Assembly (NCBI GenBank): GCA_031550535.1
Contig: JAVBOM010000070.1
Location: 30,901 to 94,900 of the forward strand
Reading direction: 5' to 3'
Length of the DNA: 64,000 bases
From: Avichristensenella sp031550535
GTDB taxonomy: Bacteria; Bacillota; Clostridia; Christensenellales; Aristaeellaceae
In this document: piece after piece, positions 1-7,459 of the stretch
Numbering within the stretch: position 1 is the first letter of the stretch
Layout of the letters: the number at the start of each line of letters is the position of its first letter
Program-made: the position numbers and the translations under genes
Notes under the pieces: generated by a model
The model's database searches: none
Seen by the model: the letters and a program-made list of their open reading frames with translations, nothing else
What the model was told of the DNA's origin: nothing

Positions 1-265
1 ACAGCCAGATCGCGGGAATCTCCCATTCCGAAAAGAGCCACTCCACGACATTCGCCAGGCCGACGACGCCCACAGCCCAGCCGATCAGCACAGGTAGCAG
101 GAAGGCGATATTTTGCTTGAAAGTTTTTACGGGGTGGGCAAGGAACGCCATAATCGGGTGGTAGACCCCGAACACCACCATCAGCACGCCGCCGCTGATG
201 CCCGGCAAAATCGCGCCGGTGCCAATCAGCGCGCCCTTCAGCACCCGAAACAACCAGTCCGCCAT
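1..265 (-). CDS. DUF368 membrane protein (polyprenyl-phosphate transporter family), 3' part outside window
   Basis: N-terminal 88 residues of a membrane protein, beginning MADWLFRVLKGALIGTGAI. The motif LPGISGG followed by a hydrophobic helix and a GVY motif is the hallmark of DUF368, the PopT-type family that flips undecaprenyl phosphate back across the cytoplasmic membrane. A second hydrophobic stretch (about residues 50-70) follows. The start at 265 is preceded by GGAGG at a suitable distance. The gene runs off the left edge. It lies downstream of uraA but is separated from it by a terminator, so it is probably transcribed on its own. The family call is confident; the exact substrate is from family knowledge. 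Confidence 0.8.
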   Translation of the reverse strand, partial: MADWLFRVLKGALIGTGAILPGISGGVLMVVFGVYHPIMAFLAHPVKTFKQNIAFLLPVLIGWAVGVVGLANVVEWLFSEWEIPAIWL

Positions 266-313
266 GGATATCCTCCGTCTTATGCGTTTCTGTGATTCAA
301 TGATTCTTCTATA

Positions 314-344
314 GGAAAAGACGCGGAACCCCCGGTGCCGCGTC
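314..344 (-). terminator. Rho-independent terminator after uraA
   Basis: On the minus strand, GACGCGG (344-338) pairs perfectly with CCGCGTC (326-320) and is followed by TTTTCC. It lies beyond the repeat copy that follows uraA and would end the pyrR-uraA transcript. Confidence 0.6.
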
Positions 345-350
345 CCTTGA

Positions 351-410
351 TGGCGGCGCTGATTTGTAAAATCGGGCGCCATGAAGGGATTTCGCAAGAA
401 ATCCCTACCT
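351..410 (-). repeat. Two-hairpin repeat, copy R1
   Basis: In minus-strand orientation this copy has the tetranucleotide GTAG, then hairpin 1 (GGGATTTC, loop TTGC, GAAATCCC), then hairpin 2 (GATTT, TAC, AAATC inside a GGCGC/GCGCC stem). It starts 14 bp after the uraA stop codon and points the same way as uraA. It is one of eleven near-complete copies in the window. Confidence 0.85.
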
Positions 411-424
411 TATTCGACGTATGA

Positions 425-1804
425 TTACTTCTTTTCCTGCACGATTTCGTCTTTTTTCACCGTGTGGGCGATCAGGCCGGGTTCCTTGTCCTTCTGCTCC
501 GGCAACACCAGATTCAGGATGATGCCGATGATGACGCCCAGGCCGATGCCGCTAAAGTTAAGCCAAGGCGCACCGACGACCGCGCCGCCCATGGAGAGCA
601 CGAGCATCACAGCCGCGATGCACAGGTTGCGGTTGATGGTGAAGTCCACGTGGTTCTCCACCAGTGTGCGCAGGCCCACCGAGGAGATCATGCCGTACAG
701 CACCACGCACGCGCCGCCCAGCACGGCGTTGGGGACTGTCTCGATCAGGCCGATGGCCTTTCCGAAGAAGCTGACCAGGATGGCGACCACGGCGGCCACA
801 CGCAGCGACGCGGGGTTGTAGTTGCCGGTCGCGGCCAGGACGGCTGTATTTTCCGAGTACGTGGTGTTCGCAGGGCCGCCGATCAGACCCGCGAAGGACG
901 TTGCTAGGCCGTCGCCCGTCAGCGTGCGGGCGAGGCCCGGGTTCTCCACAAAGTCTTTGCCGACGACCGCGCCGTTGGCGTACACGTCGCCGACATGTTC
1001 CACCAGGGTGACGATCGCGATGGGCGCGATTTTCAGGATCGCCGCCCAGTCAAAGCGGGGCAGCGTAAAGCTCGGGATCTCCACCCAGCCGCGCGCGGCC
1101 ACGGCCCCTGTGTTCATCAGGCCCTCCGGCGCGATGCCGGCCAGCACGCACACCCAGGTGAACACATAGCCGACCGCCAGGGCGATGACGATGGAGCTCA
1201 TTTTGATCATGCCCTTGCCGTACGAGGATAGGCAGATGGCCAGCAGGCACACGAGCAGCGCGATGCCCCAGCTCCAGTAGTAGCCGCCGGTGTACAGCGC
1301 GAATCCGTTGTTGTTCTGAATGTTGTTGATCGCCGCGCCCGCCAGGTTCAGGCCGATGATCGCGATGCCGACGCCGCGCACCAGCGGGGGGAACAGCTTG
1401 TCGATCAGCTTTTTGCCGAATACTTTGACGATGCCGGCAAAGGCCACATACAGAAGGCCCGCCACGATGATGCCGCCCATCGCGGCCGCGATCTGCTCCT
1501 GCTTGGTCGCGCCAAAGTCGGCATTGCCGATGATGGCCTGCAGCGCGGCGATGAAAGCGAATGAACTGCCAAGGAAGGTGGGCATCCGGCCGCGCGTGCA
1601 CACATGGAAGATCAGCGTGCCGACGCCCGCGGCGAACAGAGCGACCCCCACGTCAAGCCCTGTCAGCAACGGCACCAGGATGGTCGCGCAGGACATCGCG
1701 AACGCGTGCTGGAGGCCCAGCGTGATCGTCTTGCCCGTGCTGTTCTTGGGGTATTCCGAAGCATCCGGGAACAGGGCGTGGTTTACCTTCGTGAAAAACT
1801 CCAT
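425..1804 (-). CDS. uraA: Uracil permease (NCS2 family)
   Basis: A 459-residue polytopic protein of the nucleobase-cation symporter 2 family, which takes up uracil with protons. About a dozen hydrophobic segments are visible. The family signature around GGPANTTYSENTAV, with the following GNYNP motif, is intact in the second half. Length is typical for UraA/PyrP. The start at 1804 (MEFFTKVNHALFPDASEYP) has a GAGGAG site just upstream. It follows pyrR on the same strand, so it is expected to be under the PyrR attenuator as a pyrimidine salvage operon. A two-hairpin repeat separates the two genes. Uracil is favoured over xanthine or urate because of the pyrR linkage. Confidence 0.9.
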   Translation of the reverse strand: MEFFTKVNHALFPDASEYPKNSTGKTITLGLQHAFAMSCATILVPLLTGLDVGVALFAAGVGTLIFHVCTRGRMPTFLGSSFAFIAALQAIIGNADFGATKQEQIAAAMGGIIVAGLLYVAFAGIVKVFGKKLIDKLFPPLVRGVGIAIIGLNLAGAAINNIQNNNGFALYTGGYYWSWGIALLVCLLAICLSSYGKGMIKMSSIVIALAVGYVFTWVCVLAGIAPEGLMNTGAVAARGWVEIPSFTLPRFDWAAILKIAPIAIVTLVEHVGDVYANGAVVGKDFVENPGLARTLTGDGLATSFAGLIGGPANTTYSENTAVLAATGNYNPASLRVAAVVAILVSFFGKAIGLIETVPNAVLGGACVVLYGMISSVGLRTLVENHVDFTINRNLCIAAVMLVLSMGGAVVGAPWLNFSGIGLGVIIGIILNLVLPEQKDKEPGLIAHTVKKDEIVQEKK

Positions 1805-1881
1805 GGTCCCACTCCTCTTTCGGGAATTTATGATGAGCCGCGGTGCGGCACAATCATTCGGCAGCGGCGTGGATTCCTTAA

Positions 1882-1940
1882 CGGCGGCGCTGATATGAAA
1901 AATCAGGCGGCCATAAGAGGATTCCGTCAGGAATCCTTAC
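1882..1940 (-). repeat. Two-hairpin repeat, copy R2, overlapping the pyrR stop
   Basis: In minus orientation this copy has GTAA, then GGATTCC-TGAC-GGAATCC, then the second hairpin. Compared with R1, a T-A pair in hairpin 1 has become C-G on both arms. The TGA inside the loop of hairpin 1 is the pyrR stop codon, so the repeat encodes the last residues (GKDS) of PyrR. Confidence 0.85.
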
Positions 1941-2478
1941 CGCCGTCAGGGGAATACAGGCTCACGCTCGTCTCCTCGTCAAACGGGGGGATGCGGACGG
2001 TGATCCGCTCGTTTTGCGCCGTGGGCACGTTCTTGCCCACATAATCGGCGCGGATGGGCAGCTCGCGGTGGCCCCGGTCCACCAGCGCGGCAAGCTGGAT
2101 TTCAGCGGCGCGTCCCTGCGCGAAAACCGCGTCGATCGCGGCGCGGGCGGTGCGGCCTGTATAGAGCACATCGTCCACCAGCACCACGCGCATGCCGGCG
2201 ACATCAAAGGGGATGGCGCTCTTTGTGGCATGCGGCGCATCTGTGATCTTCATCAGGTCATCGCGGTAATGGGCGATGTCCACGCGCCCAACGGGCACGG
2301 AGATGCCCAGAATGTCCCGCATTTCCCAGGCGATGCGTTCGGCCAGCGGCACGCCGCGCCTGTATATGCCGATCAGGCACAGGCTGTCCGCCCCGCCGTT
2401 CTTTTCCAGGATTTCGTGCGCGATGCGCCGGACCGAACGCGCGACCGCTGCTTCATCCATAATCCGTGAGATGAACAT
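1927..2478 (-). CDS. pyrR: PyrR: pyrimidine operon attenuation regulator / uracil phosphoribosyltransferase
   Basis: A 183-residue protein. The PRPP-binding loop VVLVDDVLYTGRTARAA is intact near residue 100, and the N-terminal IGIYRRGVPLA segment fits the type I phosphoribosyltransferase fold. PyrR binds pyr mRNA when UMP is high and promotes termination; it also has weak uracil phosphoribosyltransferase activity. The ATG at 2478 (MFISRIMDEAAV) is preferred because GGGGGTAGG lies just upstream; an internal ATG at 2460 is possible. The upstream leader carries a PyrR-binding loop and terminator, which indicates autoregulation. The C-terminus GKDS and the stop codon lie inside a repeat copy, so the native end may have been replaced. 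Confidence 0.93.
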   Translation of the reverse strand: MFISRIMDEAAVARSVRRIAHEILEKNGGADSLCLIGIYRRGVPLAERIAWEMRDILGISVPVGRVDIAHYRDDLMKITDAPHATKSAIPFDVAGMRVVLVDDVLYTGRTARAAIDAVFAQGRAAEIQLAALVDRGHRELPIRADYVGKNVPTAQNERITVRIPPFDEETSVSLYSPDGGKDS

Positions 2479-2488
2479 GCCTACCCCC

Positions 2489-2586
2489 AAAATAAAAGGG
2501 CCTTGCCGCGCACGACAAGACCCGGTTTGCACACACCGGAAACCGAGGATCTTGTCAGCCTCTCGGGCTGTCTTAAAGATCTTCCG
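2489..2586 (-). promoter_or_regulatory. PyrR-responsive attenuator leader of pyrR-uraA
   Basis: On the minus strand, a conserved PyrR-binding loop (CAGCCCGAGAGGCTG, about 2570-2555) is followed by an antiterminator candidate (GGTTT pairing with AAACC). An intrinsic terminator follows: GGGTCTTG (2523-2516) pairs with CAAGGCCC (2505-2498) before TTTTATTTT (2497-2489). This is the known architecture in which UMP-bound PyrR stabilises the anti-antiterminator and stops transcription. Confidence 0.85.
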
Positions 2587-2592
2587 GCGCGT

Positions 2593-2621
2593 ACTATACC
2601 ATATATTGTGTCATTTGTAAA
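2593..2621 (-). promoter_or_regulatory. Sigma-A promoter of pyrR
   Basis: TTTACA (2621-2616), 17-bp spacer, TATAGT (2598-2593) on the minus strand. Transcription would begin near 2586, at the start of the PyrR leader. Confidence 0.8.
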
Positions 2622-2653
2622 GCGCGGAACGCATGTTTTGACGCATTGCGGCA

Positions 2654-4261
2654 CTATTTCTTCGCTAACCGCATCGCTGCCTGGATGAAACCCGTAAACA
2701 GCGGATGCGCGCGGTTCGGGCGGCTCTTGAACTCCGGATGGAACTGCACGCCGACGAAGAAATCCTCCTCCGGCAGTTCCACCGCCTCCACGATGTGCCC
2801 GTCCGGCGACGTGCCACAGACGGAGAGCCCCGCCGCCTCCATTGCGCCGCGAAAATTGTTGTTGAACTCATAGCGGTGGCGGTGGCGCTCGTGAATCAAC
2901 GTCGTGCCGTAGGCTCTGTGCAGCGTGGAGTCCGGCTTGATCTGGCATGGGTACGCGCCCAGGCGCATCGTGCCGCCCTTGGGAATCTCGTTGTTCTGGT
3001 CGGGCATGAAGTCGATGACATGGTTGCGCTTAGTCCGCGCGAACTCGCGGGAGTTGGCGTCCGGAAGGTTCAGCGCGTGGCGCGCGAACTCAATCACGGC
3101 GATCTGCATGCCCAGGCACAGGCCGAAGTAGGGGACATAGTGCTCCCTGGCGTAGCGCGCCGCCGCGATCATGCCCTCGATGCCCCGGTCGCCGAAGCCG
3201 CCGGGCACCAGGATGCCCGCGCAGCCGTCCAGCAGCTCCGCCGCGTTTTCGTCCGTCACATCCGCGCTTTCCACCCACTGGATCTCCACCCGCACGCCGG
3301 TGGCGTACCCAGCGTGCGCGAGCGCCTCGCAGACGGACAGATACGCGTCGCGCAGGCGGATATATTTGCCGACAATCGCCACGCGGACGGACGGGCGGAT
3401 GCCCCGGACGCGTTGCATCATCTCTTCCCATTCCGTCAGATCCGGGTCCTGCGTGCGCAGCCTGAGCGCGCGGCAGGCGGCGCGGTCCAGCCCGGCCCGG
3501 TGCAGCATCAGCGGCAGTTCATACAGGCAGGAGGCCGTCTGGTTCTCGATGACGCAATCGGGCCGCACATCGCAGAACATGGCGATTTTTCGGCGCAAAT
3601 CGTCCTCCATCGGCTCGTCCACGCGCGTGACGATGATGTCCGGCGCGATGCCCATGGTGCGCAGCTCCTTCACGGAGTGCTGCGTGGGCTTGGACTTCGG
3701 CTCGCCGGACGCGGCCAGCAGCGGCACGAGCGTGACATGCACAAACAGGCAGTTGTGGCGGCCCATCTCGTTGGAAAGCTGCCGGATCGCCTCCAGGAAC
3801 GGCTGGCTCTCGATGTCGCCGATGGTGCCGCCGATTTCCGTAATCAGCACATCCGCACGGGACGCCTTGGCCGCCTGCCGGATGAACGCCTTGATTTCGT
3901 TGGTGACATGGGGGATGATCTGCACCGTCTCGCCCAGGTACGCGCCCTTGCGCTCCTTTTCGAGCACCGACCAGTACACCTTGCCGCTGGTGAGGCTGGA
4001 AAAGCGGGTTAGGTCCTCGTCGATGAACCGCTCGTAGTGTCCCAGATCCAGGTCGGTCTCCGCGCCGTCCTCGGTCACAAAAACCTCGCCGTGCTGGAAC
4101 GGGCTGAGCGTGCCGGGGTCCACGTTCATATACGGATCAAACTTCTGGGCCGCCACCCGAAGGCCGCGCGCCTTCAGCAGCCGCCCGAGCGAGGCTGCCG
4201 TGATGCCCTTGCCCAGGCCGGACACCACGCCGCCGGTCACAAAGATGTATTTTGTTGCCAT
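2654..4261 (-). CDS. pyrG: CTP synthase
   Basis: A 535-residue enzyme that aminates UTP to CTP with glutamine. The N-terminal synthetase domain begins KYIFVTGGVVSGLGKG, the family signature. The C-terminal class I glutamine amidotransferase domain has the nucleophile motif YFGLCLGMQ and the PGGFG oxyanion motif. The catalytic His/Glu are in GVQFHPEF near the end. Full length. The ATG at 4261 follows AAGGAGG. It is on the same strand as pyrR-uraA, but the 170-bp gap holds the pyrR promoter and leader, so the two units are separate. Confidence 0.97.
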   Translation of the reverse strand: MATKYIFVTGGVVSGLGKGITAASLGRLLKARGLRVAAQKFDPYMNVDPGTLSPFQHGEVFVTEDGAETDLDLGHYERFIDEDLTRFSSLTSGKVYWSVLEKERKGAYLGETVQIIPHVTNEIKAFIRQAAKASRADVLITEIGGTIGDIESQPFLEAIRQLSNEMGRHNCLFVHVTLVPLLAASGEPKSKPTQHSVKELRTMGIAPDIIVTRVDEPMEDDLRRKIAMFCDVRPDCVIENQTASCLYELPLMLHRAGLDRAACRALRLRTQDPDLTEWEEMMQRVRGIRPSVRVAIVGKYIRLRDAYLSVCEALAHAGYATGVRVEIQWVESADVTDENAAELLDGCAGILVPGGFGDRGIEGMIAAARYAREHYVPYFGLCLGMQIAVIEFARHALNLPDANSREFARTKRNHVIDFMPDQNNEIPKGGTMRLGAYPCQIKPDSTLHRAYGTTLIHERHRHRYEFNNNFRGAMEAAGLSVCGTSPDGHIVEAVELPEEDFFVGVQFHPEFKSRPNRAHPLFTGFIQAAMRLAKK

Positions 4262-4309
4262 GGGTTACGCCTCCTTATCCGCGTACACATTTCACTATAT
4301 CACCATACA

Positions 4310-4347
4310 TGAAGAAACCCCGCCGCCCCGGTGAGGGGTAGGCGGGG
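4310..4347 (-). terminator. Terminator after purA
   Basis: On the minus strand, CCCCGCC (4347-4341) pairs with GGCGGGG (4324-4318) with a nested CCCC/GGGG inside, followed by TTTCTTC. It lies between purA and pyrG. Confidence 0.65.
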
Positions 4348-4424
4348 GCCATGGGTGAGAAGGGTTGTAAAGGCGGGCGGAACGCGTTGGAACGGACCGC
4401 CTGTTTTGCTGGCTTCGGCACGCG

Positions 4425-5720
4425 TCAGCGCGCATGGGGGGCCTCCCGGACGATCAGCGCGTCGCGCTCCGCGCCCACGGACAGGAATGTCGCCGGGCAG
4501 CCAAGCGCCCGCTCGATGCGCTCGACGTACGCGCGCGTCTCCTCTGGCAGATCCTCATAGCGTCGCACGCCGGAAATGTCCTGCTTCCAGCCGGGCATCG
4601 TCTCATAGATCGGCTCGCATTCGTCCAGCACCGGCGTGTATGGGAAATCCTGGATCACCTCGCCGCCGCGCGTCCTGTACCCAACGCAGACGGGCAGCGT
4701 GTCAAACCCGCTGAGCACGTCCAGCTTCGTGATCGCGATTTCCGTCGCGCCCTGCAGCAGCACGCCGTAGCGGCTCGCCACCAGATCCAGCCAGCCGACG
4801 CGCCTGGGGCGGCCGGTCGCCGCGCCGTATTCATGGCCCATTTCGCGCAGCTTGTCACCGGTTTCGTCCAGCAGTTCGCCGACGAACGGCCCTGCGCCCA
4901 CGCACGTGGAGTACGCCTTCACCACGCCTACCACGCGGTCCACCTTCGCGGAGGGCAGGCCGCAGCCCGCCGGCGCGAACGCGGCCAGCGACGTGGAGGA
5001 GGACGTGTACGGGTAGATGCCGTAGTCCAGGTCGCGCAGCGCGCCAAGCTGCGCCTCGAACAGGAACTGCTTGCCCGCGCGGAGCGCGCCGTCCAGCATC
5101 GGCAGCGCGTTCACGATGTGCGGCCGAAGAATGTCCGTGTATTGGTGAATCCACGCCAGCATCCCGTCAAAATCGTACGGGTCGCTGCCGTATCCCTTGG
5201 CGTACACGGCGTTTTTCCAGTCCAGCAGGCGGCGCAGCGCCGCTTCCAGCACATCCTCATGCAGCAAATCGCCCATGCGGAGCGCCTTCTTGTACGCCCG
5301 GTCCGCGTACACGGGCGCGATGCCGCGCTGCGTGGAGCCGTAGCTCGCCCTGCCCAGCCGCGCCTCTTCCAGCTTGTCCTCCGCCGGGTGGATGGGCAGC
5401 ACCACGGTGGCGCGGTCTGAAATCTTGAGGTTATCGGGCGTGACGGCGATGCCACGCCCCCGCAGCGCGTCGATCTCGCCGCAGAGGTGCTTCAGGTCCA
5501 CCACGGTGCCCGGACCCAGCAGGTTGACCGTGCCGGGGCGGAAAATGCCGGAGGGCACCAGGTTTAACTTGAACTCGCCGTACTCGTTCACAATGGTATG
5601 TCCGGCGTTGTTTCCGCCCTGATAGCGGATGATGACATCGTAGCTGTTCGCCAGGTAGTCGACCATTCTTCCTTTGCCTTCGTCGCCCCAGTTGATACCC
5701 ACGATCGCGCAGTTTGCCAT
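4425..5720 (-). CDS. purA: Adenylosuccinate synthetase
   Basis: A 431-residue GTP-dependent enzyme that joins IMP and aspartate in AMP synthesis. The N-terminal GTP-binding and catalytic motif NWGDEGKGR lies at residues 10-18 and NNAGHT near residue 38. GSTQRGIAPVYADR follows further in, and TTG-type start sites were not needed. The ATG at 5720 (MANCAIVGINWGDEG) fits the family N-terminus and has GGAGGG upstream; an in-frame upstream extension to 5786 lacks conservation. It has its own promoter and terminator. Length is normal and no key motif is missing. Confidence 0.96.
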   Translation of the reverse strand: MANCAIVGINWGDEGKGRMVDYLANSYDVIIRYQGGNNAGHTIVNEYGEFKLNLVPSGIFRPGTVNLLGPGTVVDLKHLCGEIDALRGRGIAVTPDNLKISDRATVVLPIHPAEDKLEEARLGRASYGSTQRGIAPVYADRAYKKALRMGDLLHEDVLEAALRRLLDWKNAVYAKGYGSDPYDFDGMLAWIHQYTDILRPHIVNALPMLDGALRAGKQFLFEAQLGALRDLDYGIYPYTSSSTSLAAFAPAGCGLPSAKVDRVVGVVKAYSTCVGAGPFVGELLDETGDKLREMGHEYGAATGRPRRVGWLDLVASRYGVLLQGATEIAITKLDVLSGFDTLPVCVGYRTRGGEVIQDFPYTPVLDECEPIYETMPGWKQDISGVRRYEDLPEETRAYVERIERALGCPATFLSVGAERDALIVREAPHAR

Positions 5721-5766
5721 TTCCCTGCTCCCTCCCCGCCTGGTACACACAAGCCGTTCACTCCGT

Positions 5767-5784
5767 GGCGCTACAGTGAGCGCC
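5767..5784. other. Inverted repeat in the purA 5' leader
   Basis: GGCGCT and AGCGCC form a perfect 6-bp inverted repeat with a 6-bp loop. It lies between the predicted purA promoter and its start codon. It could be an mRNA hairpin or an operator; nothing else identifies it. Confidence 0.35.
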
Positions 5785-5798
5785 AAAACAACTAAATA

Positions 5799-5827
5799 AA
5801 CGTAGCATATCGCCTACGCGGTGTCAA
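5799..5827 (-). promoter_or_regulatory. Promoter of purA
   Basis: Perfect TTGACA (5827-5822), 17-bp spacer, TACGTT (5804-5799) on the minus strand. The -10 box is weak, which could suit regulation. Confidence 0.6.
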
Positions 5828-5854
5828 GATTTTTTCCAAATTGTAACGCGCAAA

Positions 5855-6868
5855 TTACAGCTCCATCGGCGCGAGTCCCATTTTCCGCCGCACCTTGCGC
5901 ATGGTGCGTTCCGCGATGGCGGCGGCGCGGCCCGCGCTGTCCCGCATGACCTGCTGCAGATACGGCTTGTCAGCCATCAGGCGGCGGTGCTCGGTCTGGA
6001 TGGGTTCGAGCGCCGCGACGGCCGCGTCCGCGACAGCCTCCTTGAACGCGCCATATCCCTGGCCCTCAAAGCGTGCCTCAATCGCCTGCATGGACTCACC
6101 CGTCAGCGCGCCCAGGATGCTCATCAGGTTGGAGACGCCGGGCTTGTTCTCCGTATCAAACCGCACGGACGCCTCGCTGTCGGTCACGGCGCGCTTGAAC
6201 TTCCTGCGGATCACGTCCGGCGCGTCCAGGATGGCGACATACGTGTCCTCCGGGTCCGATTTGCTCATCTTCCGCGTCGGTTCCTGCAGGCTCATCACGC
6301 GCGCGCCGACCTTGCCGAAGTAGCCGTCCGGCACGATGAACGTCTCGCCGTGCGCGTTGTTGAACCGGATGGCCACATCGCGCGCCAGCTCCAAATGCTG
6401 CTTCTGGTCCGCGCCGATGGGCACAAGGTCCGCCTGATAGAGCAGAATGTCCGCCGCCATCAGCACGGGGTAGGTGAGGAGACCCGCGTTGATATTCTCC
6501 GCGTGCTTGGAGGATTTATCCTTGAACTGCGTCATGCGCTGCAGCTCGCCGATATACGTGTGGCAGCTTAAAATCCAGGACAATTCCGCATGGGCGGGCA
6601 CGTGGGACTGAAAGTAGATCAGCGTCTTTTCTGGGTCCAGGCCCACGGCCAGGTAGATGCCCATGACCTCCAGGCACCGCTTGCGCAGCGCCACCGGGTC
6701 CTGCCGGACGGTGAGCGCGTGCAGGTCCACGATGCTGTAGATGCTGTCGTAGTCATCCTCCAGCAGCTTGAAGTTGCGCAGCGCGCCGATATAGTTGCCC
6801 AGCGTCAGTGCGCCGGACGGCTGTATGCCGGAGAAGATCACTTTCTTTGATGGCCGCTGTTGTTCCAT
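5855..6868 (-). CDS. trpS: Tryptophanyl-tRNA synthetase
   Basis: A 337-residue class I synthetase that charges tRNA-Trp. The N-terminal segment FSGIQPSGALTLGNYIGA carries the HIGH-equivalent motif, and RKMSKSDPEDT (about residues 204-214) is the KMSKS loop. The C-terminal tRNA-binding helices are present. The ATG at 6868 follows GAGGAGG. The gene is preceded by a Trp-specific T-box leader, so it is induced by uncharged tRNA-Trp. There is no downstream partner in the same transcript before purA's promoter. Confidence 0.96.
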   Translation of the reverse strand: MEQQRPSKKVIFSGIQPSGALTLGNYIGALRNFKLLEDDYDSIYSIVDLHALTVRQDPVALRKRCLEVMGIYLAVGLDPEKTLIYFQSHVPAHAELSWILSCHTYIGELQRMTQFKDKSSKHAENINAGLLTYPVLMAADILLYQADLVPIGADQKQHLELARDVAIRFNNAHGETFIVPDGYFGKVGARVMSLQEPTRKMSKSDPEDTYVAILDAPDVIRRKFKRAVTDSEASVRFDTENKPGVSNLMSILGALTGESMQAIEARFEGQGYGAFKEAVADAAVAALEPIQTEHRRLMADKPYLQQVMRDSAGRAAAIAERTMRKVRRKMGLAPMEL

Positions 6869-6917
6869 GGGGAACGCCTCCTCGTACTTTCATCTTATAT
6901 TGTTCGTTTCAGGACAT

Positions 6918-7245
6918 AAAAAAACCCGTCCGTCGTTCGGGACAGGAATCCTGCGGTGCCACCCGAGTTGGCGCGCTGTCCATCCGGCGGACTGGCACCG
7001 GCCTTCCGCGCGGACGCTTCGCCGCGCCCTCTCTATGTCCTGATAACGCCGGACACGCGTCGCGCCCTACTCCGGTGGCACGGATTTGAAAAACCGGCCG
7101 CCATAAGGGGATTCCGCAAAGAATCCCTTCCTTGTTCGGGCACACCCTCCAGAGCCCATTCCCGCCTGCCGCTCGCGTCGGGTTTCACCCGCCCCGACTC
7201 TCTTTGGCGCGCCTTTCAGGGGTACTCTTCTCTGTCATCGGTTTC
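6918..7245 (-). promoter_or_regulatory. T-box leader of trpS (specifier UGG), interrupted by a repeat copy
   Basis: On the minus strand the conserved T-box GGGTGGCACCGCAGG is at 6964-6950. It is followed by a terminator: CCTGTCC (6946-6940) pairs with GGACGGG (6931-6925) before seven T residues. Upstream, stem I carries an apical hairpin (GTCGGG/CCCGAC) and the specifier-loop context GGAATGGGCTCTGGAG, with UGG (Trp) at 7158-7156. A two-hairpin repeat sits at about 7135-7077, between stem I and the antiterminator region. The leader is therefore about 50-60 nt longer than it would be without it. Confidence 0.88.
7077..7135 (-). repeat. Two-hairpin repeat, copy R3, inside the trpS T-box leader
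   Basis: In minus orientation it has GGATTCT, loop TTGC, GGAATCC, then GGCGGCC with GGTTT-TTC-AAATC. It lies in the same orientation as trpS and downstream of stem I of the T-box. Confidence 0.8.
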
Positions 7246-7251
7246 CATCTT

Positions 7252-7280
7252 AGTATACCATGGCGCGCCGGGGATGTAAA
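7252..7280 (-). promoter_or_regulatory. Promoter of trpS
   Basis: TTTACA (7280-7275), 17-bp spacer, TATACT (7257-7252) on the minus strand. The transcript would start near 7245, at the base of T-box stem I. Confidence 0.8.
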
Positions 7281-7401
7281 GGACGGTGCGACAATAGCGC
7301 GGCACCGCTTGGCGGAAGTGAAATGTGAATAAAAAATCGCTTTTCGAACTGGATAATTTCTAAATATTCGAATTTTGATCGATTATTTGCATAATTATGT
7401 A

Positions 7402-7430
7402 TTGACAAAACCTTCCGGCCGCCGTACAAT
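7402..7430 (+). promoter_or_regulatory. Strong promoter of the amino-acid binding protein gene
   Basis: Consensus TTGACA (7402-7407), 17-bp spacer, TACAAT (7425-7430). The 70 bp upstream are very AT-rich compared with the rest of the window, which could act as an UP element or hold a regulator site. Confidence 0.85.
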
Positions 7431-7459
7431 GGCCCCACGAAAAGCAAGGAGGCGTTCCG

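Noticed and set aside
2705..4012. 435-codon open frame on the plus strand
   Set aside because: Antisense to pyrG; no recognisable protein.
7340..7400. CodY-type operator in the AT-rich region before the binding protein
   Set aside because: Only a partial match to the 15-bp CodY consensus; not enough to call.
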